NCBI RefSeq assembly: GCF_020055675.1
Contig: NZ_JAIPUS010000001.1
Location: 1 to 64,000 of the forward strand
Direction of reading: 5' to 3'
Source: Marivita sp.
GTDB taxonomy: Bacteria > Pseudomonadota > Alphaproteobacteria > Rhodobacterales > Rhodobacteraceae
Length of the DNA stretch: 64,000 nt
The position numbers and the translations under genes were made by a program. Below, in pieces: positions 44,860 through 57,516 of the stretch. Position 1 is the stretch's first letter, and each line of letters opens with the position of its first letter. Under the pieces are notes generated by a model. That model did not search any database. It was not told where the DNA came from and worked only from the letters and a program-made list of their open reading frames with translations.

Positions 44860-46392
44860 CTACAAAAGTGCTTCGACCAGCGCGACCAGCGCGCCACCGA
44901 CCACCGCCCCGAGAAGAGACCAGAGAGCAGCGGTCTTGAACCGGTTCGGAGGCGGCTCTGGGGTATCGCGGCCCTGGGCAATCAGGACCTGTTCCATCAG
45001 CCCCGGAAGGCGGGGACCAAAACGGGCCAGCACAAGAGCGGTTTTTCCCAGGTCCTTGGCAAAGGCACGGGGTCCGATGCTTGTCTTTATGTAATCCTCG
45101 ACAATCGGCTTCGCGACATCCCAGATGTTCATCTTGGGGTTCAATGACCGCGCGACGCCTTCGACAACCACCATGGTGCGTTGCAACAGAATCAATTCGG
45201 TCCGGGTTTCCATACCGAACCGCTCGGTTACCTCGAACAGGTAGCTGAGCAACCGCCCCATGGAGATCCGGGTGGCATCCATGCCGAAAATCGGCTCTCC
45301 CACCGCGCGTAAAGCGCGGGCAAATTCGTCAACATCGCGGTCAGCGGGGACATATCCCGCCTCGAAATGCACCTCGGCCACGCGTTTGTAATCGCGCCGG
45401 ATAAAGCCATAGAGGATCTCGGCATAGACGCGGCGCGTGTATTCGTCGATATGGCCCATGATCCCGAAATCAAGCGCGATGATATTGCCATTGGGTGCTA
45501 CCTTCAGGTTGCCCTGATGCATGTCGGCGTGAAAGAACCCGTCGCGCAGCGCGTGTTGCAGGAAAAGTTGAAGCACTCGCTCGCTCAGCGCGACCCGGTC
45601 ATGTCCGGCGGCGTCCAGCGCGTCATTATCCCCCAATGGCAGCCCTTCGGCCCAGCCAAGCGTCATGACGCGCCGCCCCGAGAGTTCCCACTTCACCTCG
45701 GGCAGTTCAAAGCCCGGATCGTTGGCGGTGTTCGCGGCAAATTCGGAGGCCGAGGCGGATTCCAGTCGCAGGTCCAATTCGCCCATCACGACGCCTTCGA
45801 AATGGGTGATCACGTCCATGGGCCGCAAGCGCCGGGAAGACGGGGACAGCCCCTCGATCAAGCCGGCCGCAAAGTAGAATGCGTCGATATCCTTTCGGAA
45901 ATCCTTTTCGATATTCGGGCGCAGCACCTTGACGGCCACTGTCTCGCCGGTCTTGGCCAACTTGGCCTTGTGCACTTGCGCAATCGAAGCGGCGGCGACG
46001 GGTTCGCTGAATTCAGAAAACACGGTATCGACCGGCACGCTCAATTCGGATTCGACCATCGCCTTGGCTTCGGCAACCGAGAAAGGGGGCAGCTTGTCCT
46101 GCAGCACGCGCAATTCTCTGGCCATCTTGTCGCCAACGACATCGGGCCGGGTGCTGAGGACTTGGCCGAACTTGATATAGGCCGGACCCAACGCCGTCAG
46201 CGCTCTGGGAGCGGGTGGAACCGACGGATCACCATTGTAGCCAAGCCATTTGAAAGGCCAGCCCAACAGCCTTGCGGCAACACGCAACGGTTTGGGCGCG
46301 TCAAAAGCATCCAGAACGACTCCCATCGCCTCCGTACGTTCCAGCGTCGCGCCCGTACGGACCAGGCGCAGGATGTTGTGGGGGCCCCTCAC
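44860..46392 (-). CDS. ubiB: Ubiquinone biosynthesis protein UbiB (ABC1/AarF family)
   Basis: UbiB is an atypical kinase-fold ATPase that supports ubiquinone synthesis at the inner membrane. It starts with GTG at 46392, one nt after the ubiE stop. The 510-residue protein has the family's KxGQ motif in AYIKFGQVLSTRPD near residue 72. The Ala-rich nucleotide loop is in AAASIAQVHKAKL near residue 132, VAVKVLRP holds the lysine, and HADMHQGN and ALDFGIMGHI are present. A C-terminal hydrophobic helix (TAALWSLLGAVVGGALVALVEALL) anchors it. Confidence 0.96.
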   Translation of the reverse strand: MRGPHNILRLVRTGATLERTEAMGVVLDAFDAPKPLRVAARLLGWPFKWLGYNGDPSVPPAPRALTALGPAYIKFGQVLSTRPDVVGDKMARELRVLQDKLPPFSVAEAKAMVESELSVPVDTVFSEFSEPVAAASIAQVHKAKLAKTGETVAVKVLRPNIEKDFRKDIDAFYFAAGLIEGLSPSSRRLRPMDVITHFEGVVMGELDLRLESASASEFAANTANDPGFELPEVKWELSGRRVMTLGWAEGLPLGDNDALDAAGHDRVALSERVLQLFLQHALRDGFFHADMHQGNLKVAPNGNIIALDFGIMGHIDEYTRRVYAEILYGFIRRDYKRVAEVHFEAGYVPADRDVDEFARALRAVGEPIFGMDATRISMGRLLSYLFEVTERFGMETRTELILLQRTMVVVEGVARSLNPKMNIWDVAKPIVEDYIKTSIGPRAFAKDLGKTALVLARFGPRLPGLMEQVLIAQGRDTPEPPPNRFKTAALWSLLGAVVGGALVALVEALL

Positions 46393-46393
46393 G

Positions 46394-47146
46394 TCAAATC
46401 TTCCAGCCCGAGTGCAGACACGCGATGCCCATGCTCAGGTTGCGGTACTTGGCGTTCTCGAACCCGGCTTGGCGCACCATGCCCAGGAACATGTCCTGAT
46501 CTGGAAACTTGCGAATGGATTCGACAAGGTACTGATAGCTGTCGCGATCGCGCGCGATTGCCTGCCCCATGCGCGGGATGATGTTGAACGAATAGAGATC
46601 ATAGACCCTTTGCATCAGGTCATTCGGGATCTGGCTGAACTCGAGCACCATCAACCGGCCACCGGGGCGCAACACGCGAAACGCCTCGTTCAACGCCTCT
46701 TGCGGGCGCGTCACATTCCGAATGCCGAAGGAAATCGTGTAAACATCGAAACTGTTGTCCTCAAACGGCAACTGCATCGCGTCGCCCACGACCCAATCGA
46801 GGCTGCCGCCCATCGCGCTCGCCTCGGCGCGCTTGCGACCCTCGACCAGCATTGGCTCGGTCAGGTCCAAAACGGTGGCGTGGCCCTGACCTGCGCGTTT
46901 CAGAAACCGAAAGGAGATATCCCCGGTGCCGCCCGCCACATCCAGCAGTTTCTGACCGGCACGCGGCGCGAGCCAGTCCATCATCGCGTCTTTCCAAATG
47001 CGGTGGACGCCAAAGGACATGGCATCGTTCATGGCGTCGTACTTCGACGCGACAGAGCTGAACACGCCCTGCACGCGGCCTGCCTTTTCAGCTTCGGGCA
47101 CATCCTGAAAACCGAAATGAGTGGTTGATTGGGAGTCGTCTGTCAT
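46394..47146 (-). CDS. ubiE: Ubiquinone/menaquinone C-methyltransferase UbiE
   Basis: UbiE methylates the benzoquinol ring using S-adenosylmethionine. The ATG at 47146 gives 250 residues, matching the family; an upstream in-frame start at 47170 is less likely. Signatures are [24 protein letters not shown] near residue 30, motif [14 protein letters not shown] near 63, and [14 protein letters not shown]. The C-terminal [20 protein letters not shown] is also typical. It forms a two-gene unit with ubiB and is divergent from mutM. Confidence 0.97.
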   Translation of the reverse strand: MTDDSQSTTHFGFQDVPEAEKAGRVQGVFSSVASKYDAMNDAMSFGVHRIWKDAMMDWLAPRAGQKLLDVAGGTGDISFRFLKRAGQGHATVLDLTEPMLVEGRKRAEASAMGGSLDWVVGDAMQLPFEDNSFDVYTISFGIRNVTRPQEALNEAFRVLRPGGRLMVLEFSQIPNDLMQRVYDLYSFNIIPRMGQAIARDRDSYQYLVESIRKFPDQDMFLGMVRQAGFENAKYRNLSMGIACLHSGWKI

Positions 47147-47230
47147 AAGCCTTGTCGTTTCCCCTGCCAAGCTTTCTTATAGAGCGCCCACCCGACGTTA
47201 CAATGCGACGACACGAGACAGGACCCCCAA

Positions 47231-48082
47231 ATGCCAGAATTGCCAGAAGTTGAGACGGTAAGACGCGGGCTGGCGCCCGCGATGGAGGGGGACGTGATCG
47301 CCAGGGCAGAGGTGAACCGCCCCGATTTGCGCTGGCCGTTTCCCGCGAACATGGCGGATCGGCTGACAGGAAAACGCGTTCTGCGGCTGCGGCGCCGGTC
47401 GAAATACATACTGGCCGATCTCGACAGCGGCGAAACTGCCTTGATCCATCTTGGCATGTCGGGCCGGATGCTGGTCTCTGGCGACCCTTTGGGCCAATTC
47501 GTGCACGACCATCCCGCGGCGCAGAAACACGATCACGTTGTACTGCACATGGAGAACGGTGCGCGGATCACCTTCAACGATCCGCGCCGGTTCGGAGCGA
47601 TGGACCTGTTCGCGACCGATCAAGCCGAAGCGCATCCGCTGCTGGCGACCATCGGGCCCGAACCCTTCGGGAACAGTTTTGATGAGCCGTACCTTGTCGC
47701 AGCGTTGACCGGCCGCAAAACACCGATGAAAACTGTGTTGCTGGATCAGAAAACAATCGCCGGATTGGGCAATATCTATGTTTGCGAAGCCCTGTTTCGA
47801 TCACAAATTCATCCAACGCGCCCTGCCTGCCGGGTATCGAAAGACCGTATTTCGCGGCTCGTACCGATTATCCGAACCGTGCTGTCCGATGCGATCGAGG
47901 CGGGCGGTTCGTCGTTGCGCGATTTTCGCCAAGCTGATGGCGAACTTGGATATTTCCAGCATAGCTTTGATGTCTACGGCCGCGAGGGGGCGCCATGCCG
48001 GACGCCCGGCTGCACGTCGACGATTCGCCGGATCGTTCAATCCGGCCGGTCAACCTTCTACTGTCCAAGCTGTCAAAGATAG
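47231..48082 (+). CDS. mutM: Formamidopyrimidine-DNA glycosylase
   Basis: Fpg/MutM excises oxidised purines such as 8-oxoguanine and nicks the abasic site. The mature N-terminus [13 protein letters not shown] contains the catalytic Pro and Glu. The 283-residue protein has the helix-two-turn-helix region [23 protein letters not shown] near residue 160. The C-terminal zinc finger keeps all four cysteines (CRTPGC and FYCPSC). It is transcribed away from ubiE with 84 nt between starts. Confidence 0.97.
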   Translation: MPELPEVETVRRGLAPAMEGDVIARAEVNRPDLRWPFPANMADRLTGKRVLRLRRRSKYILADLDSGETALIHLGMSGRMLVSGDPLGQFVHDHPAAQKHDHVVLHMENGARITFNDPRRFGAMDLFATDQAEAHPLLATIGPEPFGNSFDEPYLVAALTGRKTPMKTVLLDQKTIAGLGNIYVCEALFRSQIHPTRPACRVSKDRISRLVPIIRTVLSDAIEAGGSSLRDFRQADGELGYFQHSFDVYGREGAPCRTPGCTSTIRRIVQSGRSTFYCPSCQR

Positions 48083-48147
48083 CTTGAACGCTGCAATGCA
48101 CATGCGTAAGGCTTCACTCCTGAGACCACCGAACGGAGCCCTCACCC

Positions 48148-48924
48148 ATGGCTTATGAGACGATCATCGTCGAAATCGAAGATCACGTTGCCACCATAAA
48201 ATTGAATCGGCCCGACGCGCTCAATGCGCTCAACAGCCAGTTGCTTTCAGAACTGGCATCGGCTCTTGGAGAAGCAGATTCCAACGAGAAAGTTCGCTGC
48301 ATTATTCTCACCGGATCACAAAAAGCCTTTGCTGCCGGCGCCGACATCAAGGAAATGTCGCAAAAGAGCTTTGTCGAGATGTTCATGTCGGACTTCTTCG
48401 GGAAAGAGTCACTTGCAGTCTGCAAGACACGCAAGCCGGTCATCGCAGCCGTGTCTGGCTACGCGCTGGGCGGTGGATGTGAATTGGCGATGATGTGCGA
48501 CTTCATCATCGCGTCGGACACCGCCAAGTTCGGCCAGCCCGAGATCAACCTTGGCGTTGTTGCGGGAATCGGCGGCACACAGCGGCTCACGCGGTTTGTC
48601 GGCAAATCGAAATCCATGGATATGCACCTCACGGGCCGTTTCATGGATGCAGAGGAGGCCGAACGTTCCGGGCTGGTCAGCCGCGTGGTGCCCGCGAAAT
48701 CCCTGATGGAAGAAGCGCAAACCGCCGCTGCCAAGATCGCAGAGAAATCCATGCTGGCGACCTTTGCTGTCAAGGAAGCCGTCAACCGCTCCTACGAGAC
48801 AACGCTCAGCGAGGGGCTGCTGGCCGAACGCCGCCTGTTCCATTCACTTTTTGCGACCGAGGACCAGAAAGAAGGCATGGATGCCTTTCTGGAGAAACGC
48901 ACAGCCCAATTCCGCGACAGGTAA
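48148..48924 (+). CDS. Enoyl-CoA hydratase
   Basis: This crotonase-fold enzyme hydrates trans-2-enoyl-CoA in fatty acid oxidation. The 258-residue product has the CoA-binding and oxyanion-hole segments [11 protein letters not shown] near residue 65 and [15 protein letters not shown] near 105. The two catalytic glutamates are placed at the usual sites, in GCELAM and in [20 protein letters not shown]. The C-terminal trimerisation helices end [17 protein letters not shown]. The specific chain length is not deducible. It lies between mutM and rpsT. Confidence 0.93.
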   Translation: MAYETIIVEIEDHVATIKLNRPDALNALNSQLLSELASALGEADSNEKVRCIILTGSQKAFAAGADIKEMSQKSFVEMFMSDFFGKESLAVCKTRKPVIAAVSGYALGGGCELAMMCDFIIASDTAKFGQPEINLGVVAGIGGTQRLTRFVGKSKSMDMHLTGRFMDAEEAERSGLVSRVVPAKSLMEEAQTAAAKIAEKSMLATFAVKEAVNRSYETTLSEGLLAERRLFHSLFATEDQKEGMDAFLEKRTAQFRDR

Positions 48925-49080
48925 ACCCGAAATAGGGACTTTCCATCATCGAAAGCTGACGCTATACGCATGGCTACATGCGTGTGATGCCCGCCCAGGC
49001 AAGATTCGATCCGGTCAATGGTTCCGGGCGTGCTGTCATTTGCAACCCGACTTGAACCAGAACGAACCAGGATAGATCAC

Positions 49081-49344
49081 ATGGCAAATTCGCCCCAGGC
49101 CAAGAAGCGCGCAATTCGCAACGAAAAGCGTTTCGCCATCAACAAGGCGCGTCGCTCGCGCATCCGCACCTATCTTCGCAAGGTCGAAGAAGCCATCGCA
49201 TCCGGCGACAAGGACGCGGCTAAAACCGCCCTGCGCATCGCACAACCGGAAGTGATGCGCGGCGTGACGAAGGGTGTTTTCCACAAGAACACGGCGTCCC
49301 GTAAAATTTCCCGCCTCGCGTCGCGCGTCAAAGCGCTCGGCTGA
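49081..49344 (+). CDS. rpsT: 30S ribosomal protein S20
   Basis: S20 binds 16S rRNA early in small-subunit assembly. The ATG at 49081 gives 87 residues, normal length. The basic N-terminus [17 protein letters not shown] and the C-terminal [19 protein letters not shown] are family signatures. The frame upstream to 49018 lacks similarity. It is followed by a strong terminator and then the dnaA control region. Confidence 0.98.
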   Translation: MANSPQAKKRAIRNEKRFAINKARRSRIRTYLRKVEEAIASGDKDAAKTALRIAQPEVMRGVTKGVFHKNTASRKISRLASRVKALG

Positions 49345-49382
49345 GAATCGCAGTCGATCCAACTCGACTGATAAAATCAAGT

Positions 49383-49410
49383 CGCCGCTCCATCCGGGGC
49401 GGCGTTTTTT
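49383..49410 (+). terminator. Rho-independent terminator after rpsT
   Basis: CGCCGC-tccatccggg-GCGGCG, a 6-bp GC stem, is followed directly by TTTTTT. It lies 38 nt after the rpsT stop. Confidence 0.9.
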
Positions 49411-49465
49411 GTTGCGTCCGCGCACCCGCGCACCAGTTTGGGATTCTTTTCGAACATTCCCCGAG

Positions 49466-49510
49466 TCAACTGCGAAGTTCAGTTGATGGTCTTCCCCCCA
49501 CCCTTATAAA
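49466..49510 (+). promoter_or_regulatory. dnaA promoter with overlapping palindrome
   Basis: A sigma70-type promoter is visible: -35 TTGATG (49483-49488), 16-nt spacer, -10 TATAAA (49505-49510). A perfect inverted repeat TCAACTG-N7-CAGTTGA (49466-49486) overlaps the -35 box, as a repressor or activator site would. The inferred start near 49517 gives a leader of about 310 nt before the dnaA ATG. I see no DnaA boxes, AT-rich unwinding element or separate gene in 49411-49826, so this is not an evident replication origin. Confidence 0.6.
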
Positions 49511-49826
49511 TCAGTCCTGCGAGTCACATCGCGTTTTGGGGGGCCAGGCGCTGCTGCTTCGAAATTGAACATGTGTGTTGTTGTTCGGTCCGAAGTCGTC
49601 GGTAAAATTGGTAAAAGTTCAACCGCCTCGTCCATATTGTTGCCAAGGGCTGTTGCGTGCTCCTAGTTGCCTGGGGCGCGACGTCCGTGTTTTTTGGTCG
49701 TCCAGAAACCGCTGGTGCGTCCGCAAGACAGGTATCTCCTATGATGTGCCGCCATCGCGACAAGAGCATGTCGCGCAAGATAGAGACAGCATGTGGCTCA
49801 GCATGCAAATGATGGAACGGGGACAC

Positions 49827-51191
49827 ATGACGCAGGACCAGTGGGGGACTATTCGTGATGAATTACATCAGACCATGGGTGCCAACTGCTTTCAAAGCTG
49901 GATCGAACCCCTGACATACTTGGGCTCGGAACACGGCATCGCACACTTTGCAGTTCCGACCAATTTCATGGGCAACTATGTATCGCAAAACTACGGCGAT
50001 ATACTCTTGTCCAAGATCAATCGGATCGACCCATCCGTCCGGCGCGTCGTGTTCGATACGGTCACGGAAACCCAAAACGCCCCGAAACCTGCTCCGCAGT
50101 CAGCTCCGGCGCCTGTCACGCAGGCCAAGTCACACCAGATGTCCGACAGCCTGAATGGGTCACCGCTCGACAAACGGTTCACCTTTGACGCCTTCGTGGT
50201 CGGCAAACCCAACGAACTGGCCCATGCCGCGGCTCGGCGCGTTGCGGAAGGCGGCCCTGTCACCTTCAATCCGCTCTTTCTATATGGCGGTGTCGGACTG
50301 GGCAAAACGCACCTGATGCACGCAATCGCGTGGGAATTGCGCACCCGCCACCCGCATCTGAACGTCCTGAACCTGTCAGCCGAACAATTCATGTATCGCT
50401 TTGTGCAGGCGTTGCGCGACCGCAAGATGATGGATTTCAAGGAATTGTTTCGCTCTGTGGATGTCCTGATGGTCGATGACGTGCAATTCATCGCCGGCAA
50501 GGACAGCACGCAAGAAGAGTTCTTCCATACGTTCAACGCGCTCGTCGACCAGAACAAGCAGATCATCATCTCGGCCGATCGCGCCCCGGACGAGATCAAG
50601 GCGCTCGAGAACCGGATCCGCTCGCGCCTTCAAAGCGGTCTGGTTGTTGATCTGCACCCGACCGATTATGAGCTGCGGCTCGGTATTCTTCAGGCCAAGT
50701 CCGAGATGTATTCCCGGATGTATCCCGGACTCGAAGTCGAACACGGCATCCTGGAATTCCTCGCGGCGCGTATCGTCAGCAATGTGCGTATCCTCGAAGG
50801 CGCCTTGACCCGCCTGTTCGCATTCGCATCGCTCGTGGACAAACCGATTTCGATGGACCTGACACAGGAATGCCTGACCGACATTCTGCGTGTGTCCGAA
50901 CGCAAGGTGTCAATCGAGGAAATTCAACGCAAGGTCGCGGATCATTACCTGATCCGTCATTCGGATCTTGTCGGACCCAAGCGGGTGCGCACCTTTGCCC
51001 GGCCGCGGCAGATCGCGATGTATCTGTGCAAGCAATTGACCACACGCTCCCTGCCCGAGATCGGTCGTCATTTTGGCGGACGGGATCACACCACGGTGAT
51101 GCATGGTGTGCGCCGGATCGAAGAGTTGAGGAAGCAGGATGCCCAGATCGCGGACGACGTCGATCTGCTTCGTCGGTCGCTGGAAGCCTGA
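49827..51191 (+). CDS. dnaA: Chromosomal replication initiator DnaA
   Basis: DnaA opens the origin and loads the helicase. The ATG at 49827 gives 454 residues beginning MTQDQWGTIRDELHQTMG, the normal domain I. The frame is open upstream to 49575 but that part has no DnaA similarity. Domain III has Walker A GGVGLGKTHLM near residue 155 and Walker B VLMVDDVQFIAGKD near 215. The domain IV DNA-binding signature GGRDHTTVMHGVRRIEEL is near residue 420. The gene is followed by dnaN after 154 bp. Confidence 0.97.
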   Translation: MTQDQWGTIRDELHQTMGANCFQSWIEPLTYLGSEHGIAHFAVPTNFMGNYVSQNYGDILLSKINRIDPSVRRVVFDTVTETQNAPKPAPQSAPAPVTQAKSHQMSDSLNGSPLDKRFTFDAFVVGKPNELAHAAARRVAEGGPVTFNPLFLYGGVGLGKTHLMHAIAWELRTRHPHLNVLNLSAEQFMYRFVQALRDRKMMDFKELFRSVDVLMVDDVQFIAGKDSTQEEFFHTFNALVDQNKQIIISADRAPDEIKALENRIRSRLQSGLVVDLHPTDYELRLGILQAKSEMYSRMYPGLEVEHGILEFLAARIVSNVRILEGALTRLFAFASLVDKPISMDLTQECLTDILRVSERKVSIEEIQRKVADHYLIRHSDLVGPKRVRTFARPRQIAMYLCKQLTTRSLPEIGRHFGGRDHTTVMHGVRRIEELRKQDAQIADDVDLLRRSLEA

Positions 51192-51345
51192 GACCCGGAG
51201 ACAACAAAAAGGGCTGTTGCGTGTCTTACTGGACTCCTGCCCTTGACCCCGGCTGGAATCCAGCCAAGAAATTGGAAAACAAGGGCTTGGAGAGCAACCC
51301 TGATGCGGGTTACTGTCAACGTCCGGCCAGTCGGGGGATGAACGC

Positions 51346-52464
51346 ATGAAATTCAGCATGGAACGCGGAACACTGCTCAAGGCGGTGTCACAGGCGCAAT
51401 CCGTTGTCGAACGGCGCAACACCATTCCAATCCTTGCGAATGTTTTGATCGAAGCCGATGGCGAAACCGTGCAGTTTCGCGCAACCGACCTTGATATCGA
51501 GGTCGTTGACCGCGCCGTGGCACAGGTGGAACGCGCTGGAGCCACAACCGTCTCTGCCGTGACGTTGCATGAAATCGTTCGCAAACTGCCGGATGGCGCG
51601 TTGGTGTCTGTTTCCGAGGACAGCGCCTCGGGCCGTCTGACGGTCGAGGCTGGGCGCTCGAATTTTTCTTTGGCGACACTGCCGAAAGAAGACTTCCCCG
51701 TCATGGCCTCGTCGGAATACAGCGCCAATTTTTCGGCTCCGGCCCCGGTCTTGCGCCGCCTGTTCGATAAATCGAAATTCGCGATCTCGACCGAGGAAAC
51801 GCGCTATTACCTGAACGGCGTCTACATGCATGTCTCGGATTCGGAAGACGGCAAGGTGCTGCGCTGCGTGGCGACAGACGGGCACCGCCTCGCCCGGATC
51901 GACGCGCCGCTGCCCGATGGCGCGGCGGACATGCCCGGAGTGATTGTGCCACGCAAAACCGTGGGCGAGATGCGCAAGCTTCTGGACGATGATGATATGG
52001 AAATCGCCGTATCGGTTTCGGAAACCAAGGTGCGGTTTGCGACCCCGAACATCACCCTGACGTCCAAGGTCATTGATGGCACATTCCCCGATTACACGCG
52101 TGTGATCCCGCAAGGAAACACCCGCCGCCTCGAAGTGGACGCGGCAGAGTTTGCAAAGGCGGTAGATCGTGTGGCCACGGTGTCGTCTGAACGGTCCCGC
52201 GCTGTGAAACTGTCCCTGGACGAGGACCGCCTTGTCCTTTCGGTCAACGCGCCGGACAGCGGCGCCGCCGAGGAAGAGCTTGCCGTGGCCTATGGAGATG
52301 AACGGCTGGAAATTGGCTTCAACGCCAAGTATCTGCTCGAAATCGCAAGCCAGGTGGATCGCGAAAATGCAGTGTTCATGTTCAACTCTGCCGGTGATCC
52401 CACGCTGATGCGTGAAGGCAATGACACAAGCGCGGTCTACGTCGTCATGCCCATGCGGGTTTGA
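51346..52464 (+). CDS. dnaN: DNA polymerase III sliding clamp (beta subunit)
   Basis: The clamp tethers polymerase to DNA. The 372-residue protein has the three-domain clamp pattern and starts MKFSMERGTLLKAVSQAQSVVERRNTIPILANVL. YLNGVYMH, ATDGHRLA and the C-terminal YVVMPMRV, which contributes to the partner-binding pocket, are typical. GGGGGA lies about 6 nt before the ATG. A 6-bp hairpin GGCTGG-aat-CCAGCC lies upstream at 51251-51265 in the dnaA-dnaN gap and has no U-tract. Confidence 0.97.
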   Translation: MKFSMERGTLLKAVSQAQSVVERRNTIPILANVLIEADGETVQFRATDLDIEVVDRAVAQVERAGATTVSAVTLHEIVRKLPDGALVSVSEDSASGRLTVEAGRSNFSLATLPKEDFPVMASSEYSANFSAPAPVLRRLFDKSKFAISTEETRYYLNGVYMHVSDSEDGKVLRCVATDGHRLARIDAPLPDGAADMPGVIVPRKTVGEMRKLLDDDDMEIAVSVSETKVRFATPNITLTSKVIDGTFPDYTRVIPQGNTRRLEVDAAEFAKAVDRVATVSSERSRAVKLSLDEDRLVLSVNAPDSGAAEEELAVAYGDERLEIGFNAKYLLEIASQVDRENAVFMFNSAGDPTLMREGNDTSAVYVVMPMRV

Positions 52465-52493
52465 CCTACCTGCGCCTTTGAACGGGGGCGCCG

Positions 52494-56128
<3,635 letters not shown>

Positions 56129-56165
56129 TCCCGGGTTTCGAATTGGCTGCGCCAATCCGACAGGT

Positions 56166-56203
56166 GCGAGGGGCCAGCCCCTCGCGCTCCCCGGGATATT
56201 TTT
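56166..56203 (+). terminator. Hairpin terminator after gyrB, repeat-like
   Basis: GCGAGGGG-ccag-CCCCTCGC is a perfect 8-bp stem with a tetraloop, followed by GCTCCCCGGGATATTTTTAAA. The hairpin plus CCCCGGGATATTTTT resembles an intergenic palindrome I recall from other Rhodobacterales genomes; that recollection is unverified. Confidence 0.7.
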
Positions 56204-56286
56204 AAAACAAAGAAGATTGAACGGGATCTGGTTGTTCCCGAAAACTCATCCTACCATGCGACAAACATGCGGCGGGGAGGATCAGA

Positions 56287-57516
56287 ATGGATTTAGGGCT
56301 GTCAGATCGCGTATCGGCGTTGGTCGATCAGGTGCGCGACATGGTCGAGAACGAGATCACACCGCTTGATGCGGAGTATCACGCAGAGATTGGCACGCAC
56401 CCGTCTGGCGATCGATTTCAACTGACCGTCCGGCAGATTGCGATCCTTGATGAGCTCAAGGGCAAAGCCAAGGAGCGTGGTCTCTGGAATTTCTGGCTGA
56501 CCGACAGCGCCAAGGGCCACGGGCTGACCACGGTTGACTACGCCTATCTCGCCGAGGAAATGGGCAAGGTCCATCTGGCGGCGGAGGTGTTCAATTGCAA
56601 TGCGCCCGATACCGGCAACATGGAAGTCCTGGAACGCCATGGCACCGACTGGATGAAGGACCGGTGGCTGGTGCGGCTCCTGGAGGGGGAGATTCGCTCC
56701 GCCTATGTGATGACAGAGCCGGATGTCGCGTCATCGGATGCTGCGCAACTGGCGTTCGACGCCAGGAAAGACGGCGATGCATATATCCTGAACGGCGAAA
56801 AATACTGGATTTCTGGCGCTGGTGATCCGCGCTGTGCCCTTTACATCCTGATGGCGTGCACCGATCCCGATGCGCCCAAGCACAACCGTCACACGATGTT
56901 CGTGATGGACGCCGACACACCCGGTATCGATATCCTGCGCCCGATGCATGTCTTCGGACAGGACGACGCCCCCCATGGGCATATGCACCTGAAATTTACA
57001 GATGTGCGCGTTCCGTCAAAAAACATCGTGCTGGGGGAAGGGCGCGGGTTCGAGGTGGCGCAAGGGCGGCTTGGGCCGGGCCGCATCCACCACTGCATGC
57101 GGTCCATCGGGTTGGCGGAAAAAGCGCTGGAACTGCTGTGTCGACGAGGTCTGGATCGCGCGGCGTTCGGCAAACCTCTGGTCGAGTTGGGCGCGAATTA
57201 TGACATCATCGCCAACGCGCGCATGGACATCGAACAGGCGCGCCTTTTGTGTCTCAAGGCGGCCTGGGTGATGGACACGCAGGGCACACGCGCCGCGCAA
57301 CCTTGGATCAGCCAGATCAAGGTTGTAGCACCTCTGATGGCACTCAGTGTCGTGGATGAGGCGATGCAAGTTTTCGGTGGGACGGGGATCAGCCAGGACA
57401 CACCGCTGTGGCGGATGTGGACCCATCTGCGCACCTTGCGGTTTGCCGATGGTCCGGACGCGGTCCACCGCCGGCAGGTCGCGCGCACGGAACTGCGCAA
57501 ATACACCAACGCATGA
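56287..57516 (+). CDS. Acyl-CoA dehydrogenase, ACAD10/11-like
   Basis: This FAD enzyme of 409 residues has GGGGAGG upstream of its ATG. It shows the acyl-CoA dehydrogenase pattern AYVMTEPDVASSDAAQLAF, YWISGAGDPRCALYI and MHLKFTDVRVPSKNIVLGEGRGFEVAQGRLGPGRIHH-type spacing. The C-terminal QVFGGTGISQDTPLWRMW is also typical. The LGPGRIHHCMR segment and the GNMEVLERHGTDWMKDRWL region suit the large ACAD10/ACAD11-type branch. It overlaps by ATGA with an APH-type kinase gene, the two domains that are fused in animal ACAD10/11 proteins. A role in 4-hydroxyacyl-CoA breakdown, in which a phosphorylated hydroxyl is eliminated, is therefore likely. Confidence 0.9.
   Translation: MDLGLSDRVSALVDQVRDMVENEITPLDAEYHAEIGTHPSGDRFQLTVRQIAILDELKGKAKERGLWNFWLTDSAKGHGLTTVDYAYLAEEMGKVHLAAEVFNCNAPDTGNMEVLERHGTDWMKDRWLVRLLEGEIRSAYVMTEPDVASSDAAQLAFDARKDGDAYILNGEKYWISGAGDPRCALYILMACTDPDAPKHNRHTMFVMDADTPGIDILRPMHVFGQDDAPHGHMHLKFTDVRVPSKNIVLGEGRGFEVAQGRLGPGRIHHCMRSIGLAEKALELLCRRGLDRAAFGKPLVELGANYDIIANARMDIEQARLLCLKAAWVMDTQGTRAAQPWISQIKVVAPLMALSVVDEAMQVFGGTGISQDTPLWRMWTHLRTLRFADGPDAVHRRQVARTELRKYTNA

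Noticed and set aside
45367-46581. 404-codon plus-strand frame
   Set aside because: Antisense to ubiB and ubiE, both of which have complete motifs.
49575-49826. 84-codon N-terminal extension of dnaA
   Set aside because: The extension is Cys/Arg-rich, unlike DnaA domain I, and spans the leader. The ATG at 49827 gives the normal length.
49411-49826. Chromosomal replication origin next to dnaA
   Set aside because: No DnaA-box series and no AT-rich unwinding element found by eye.
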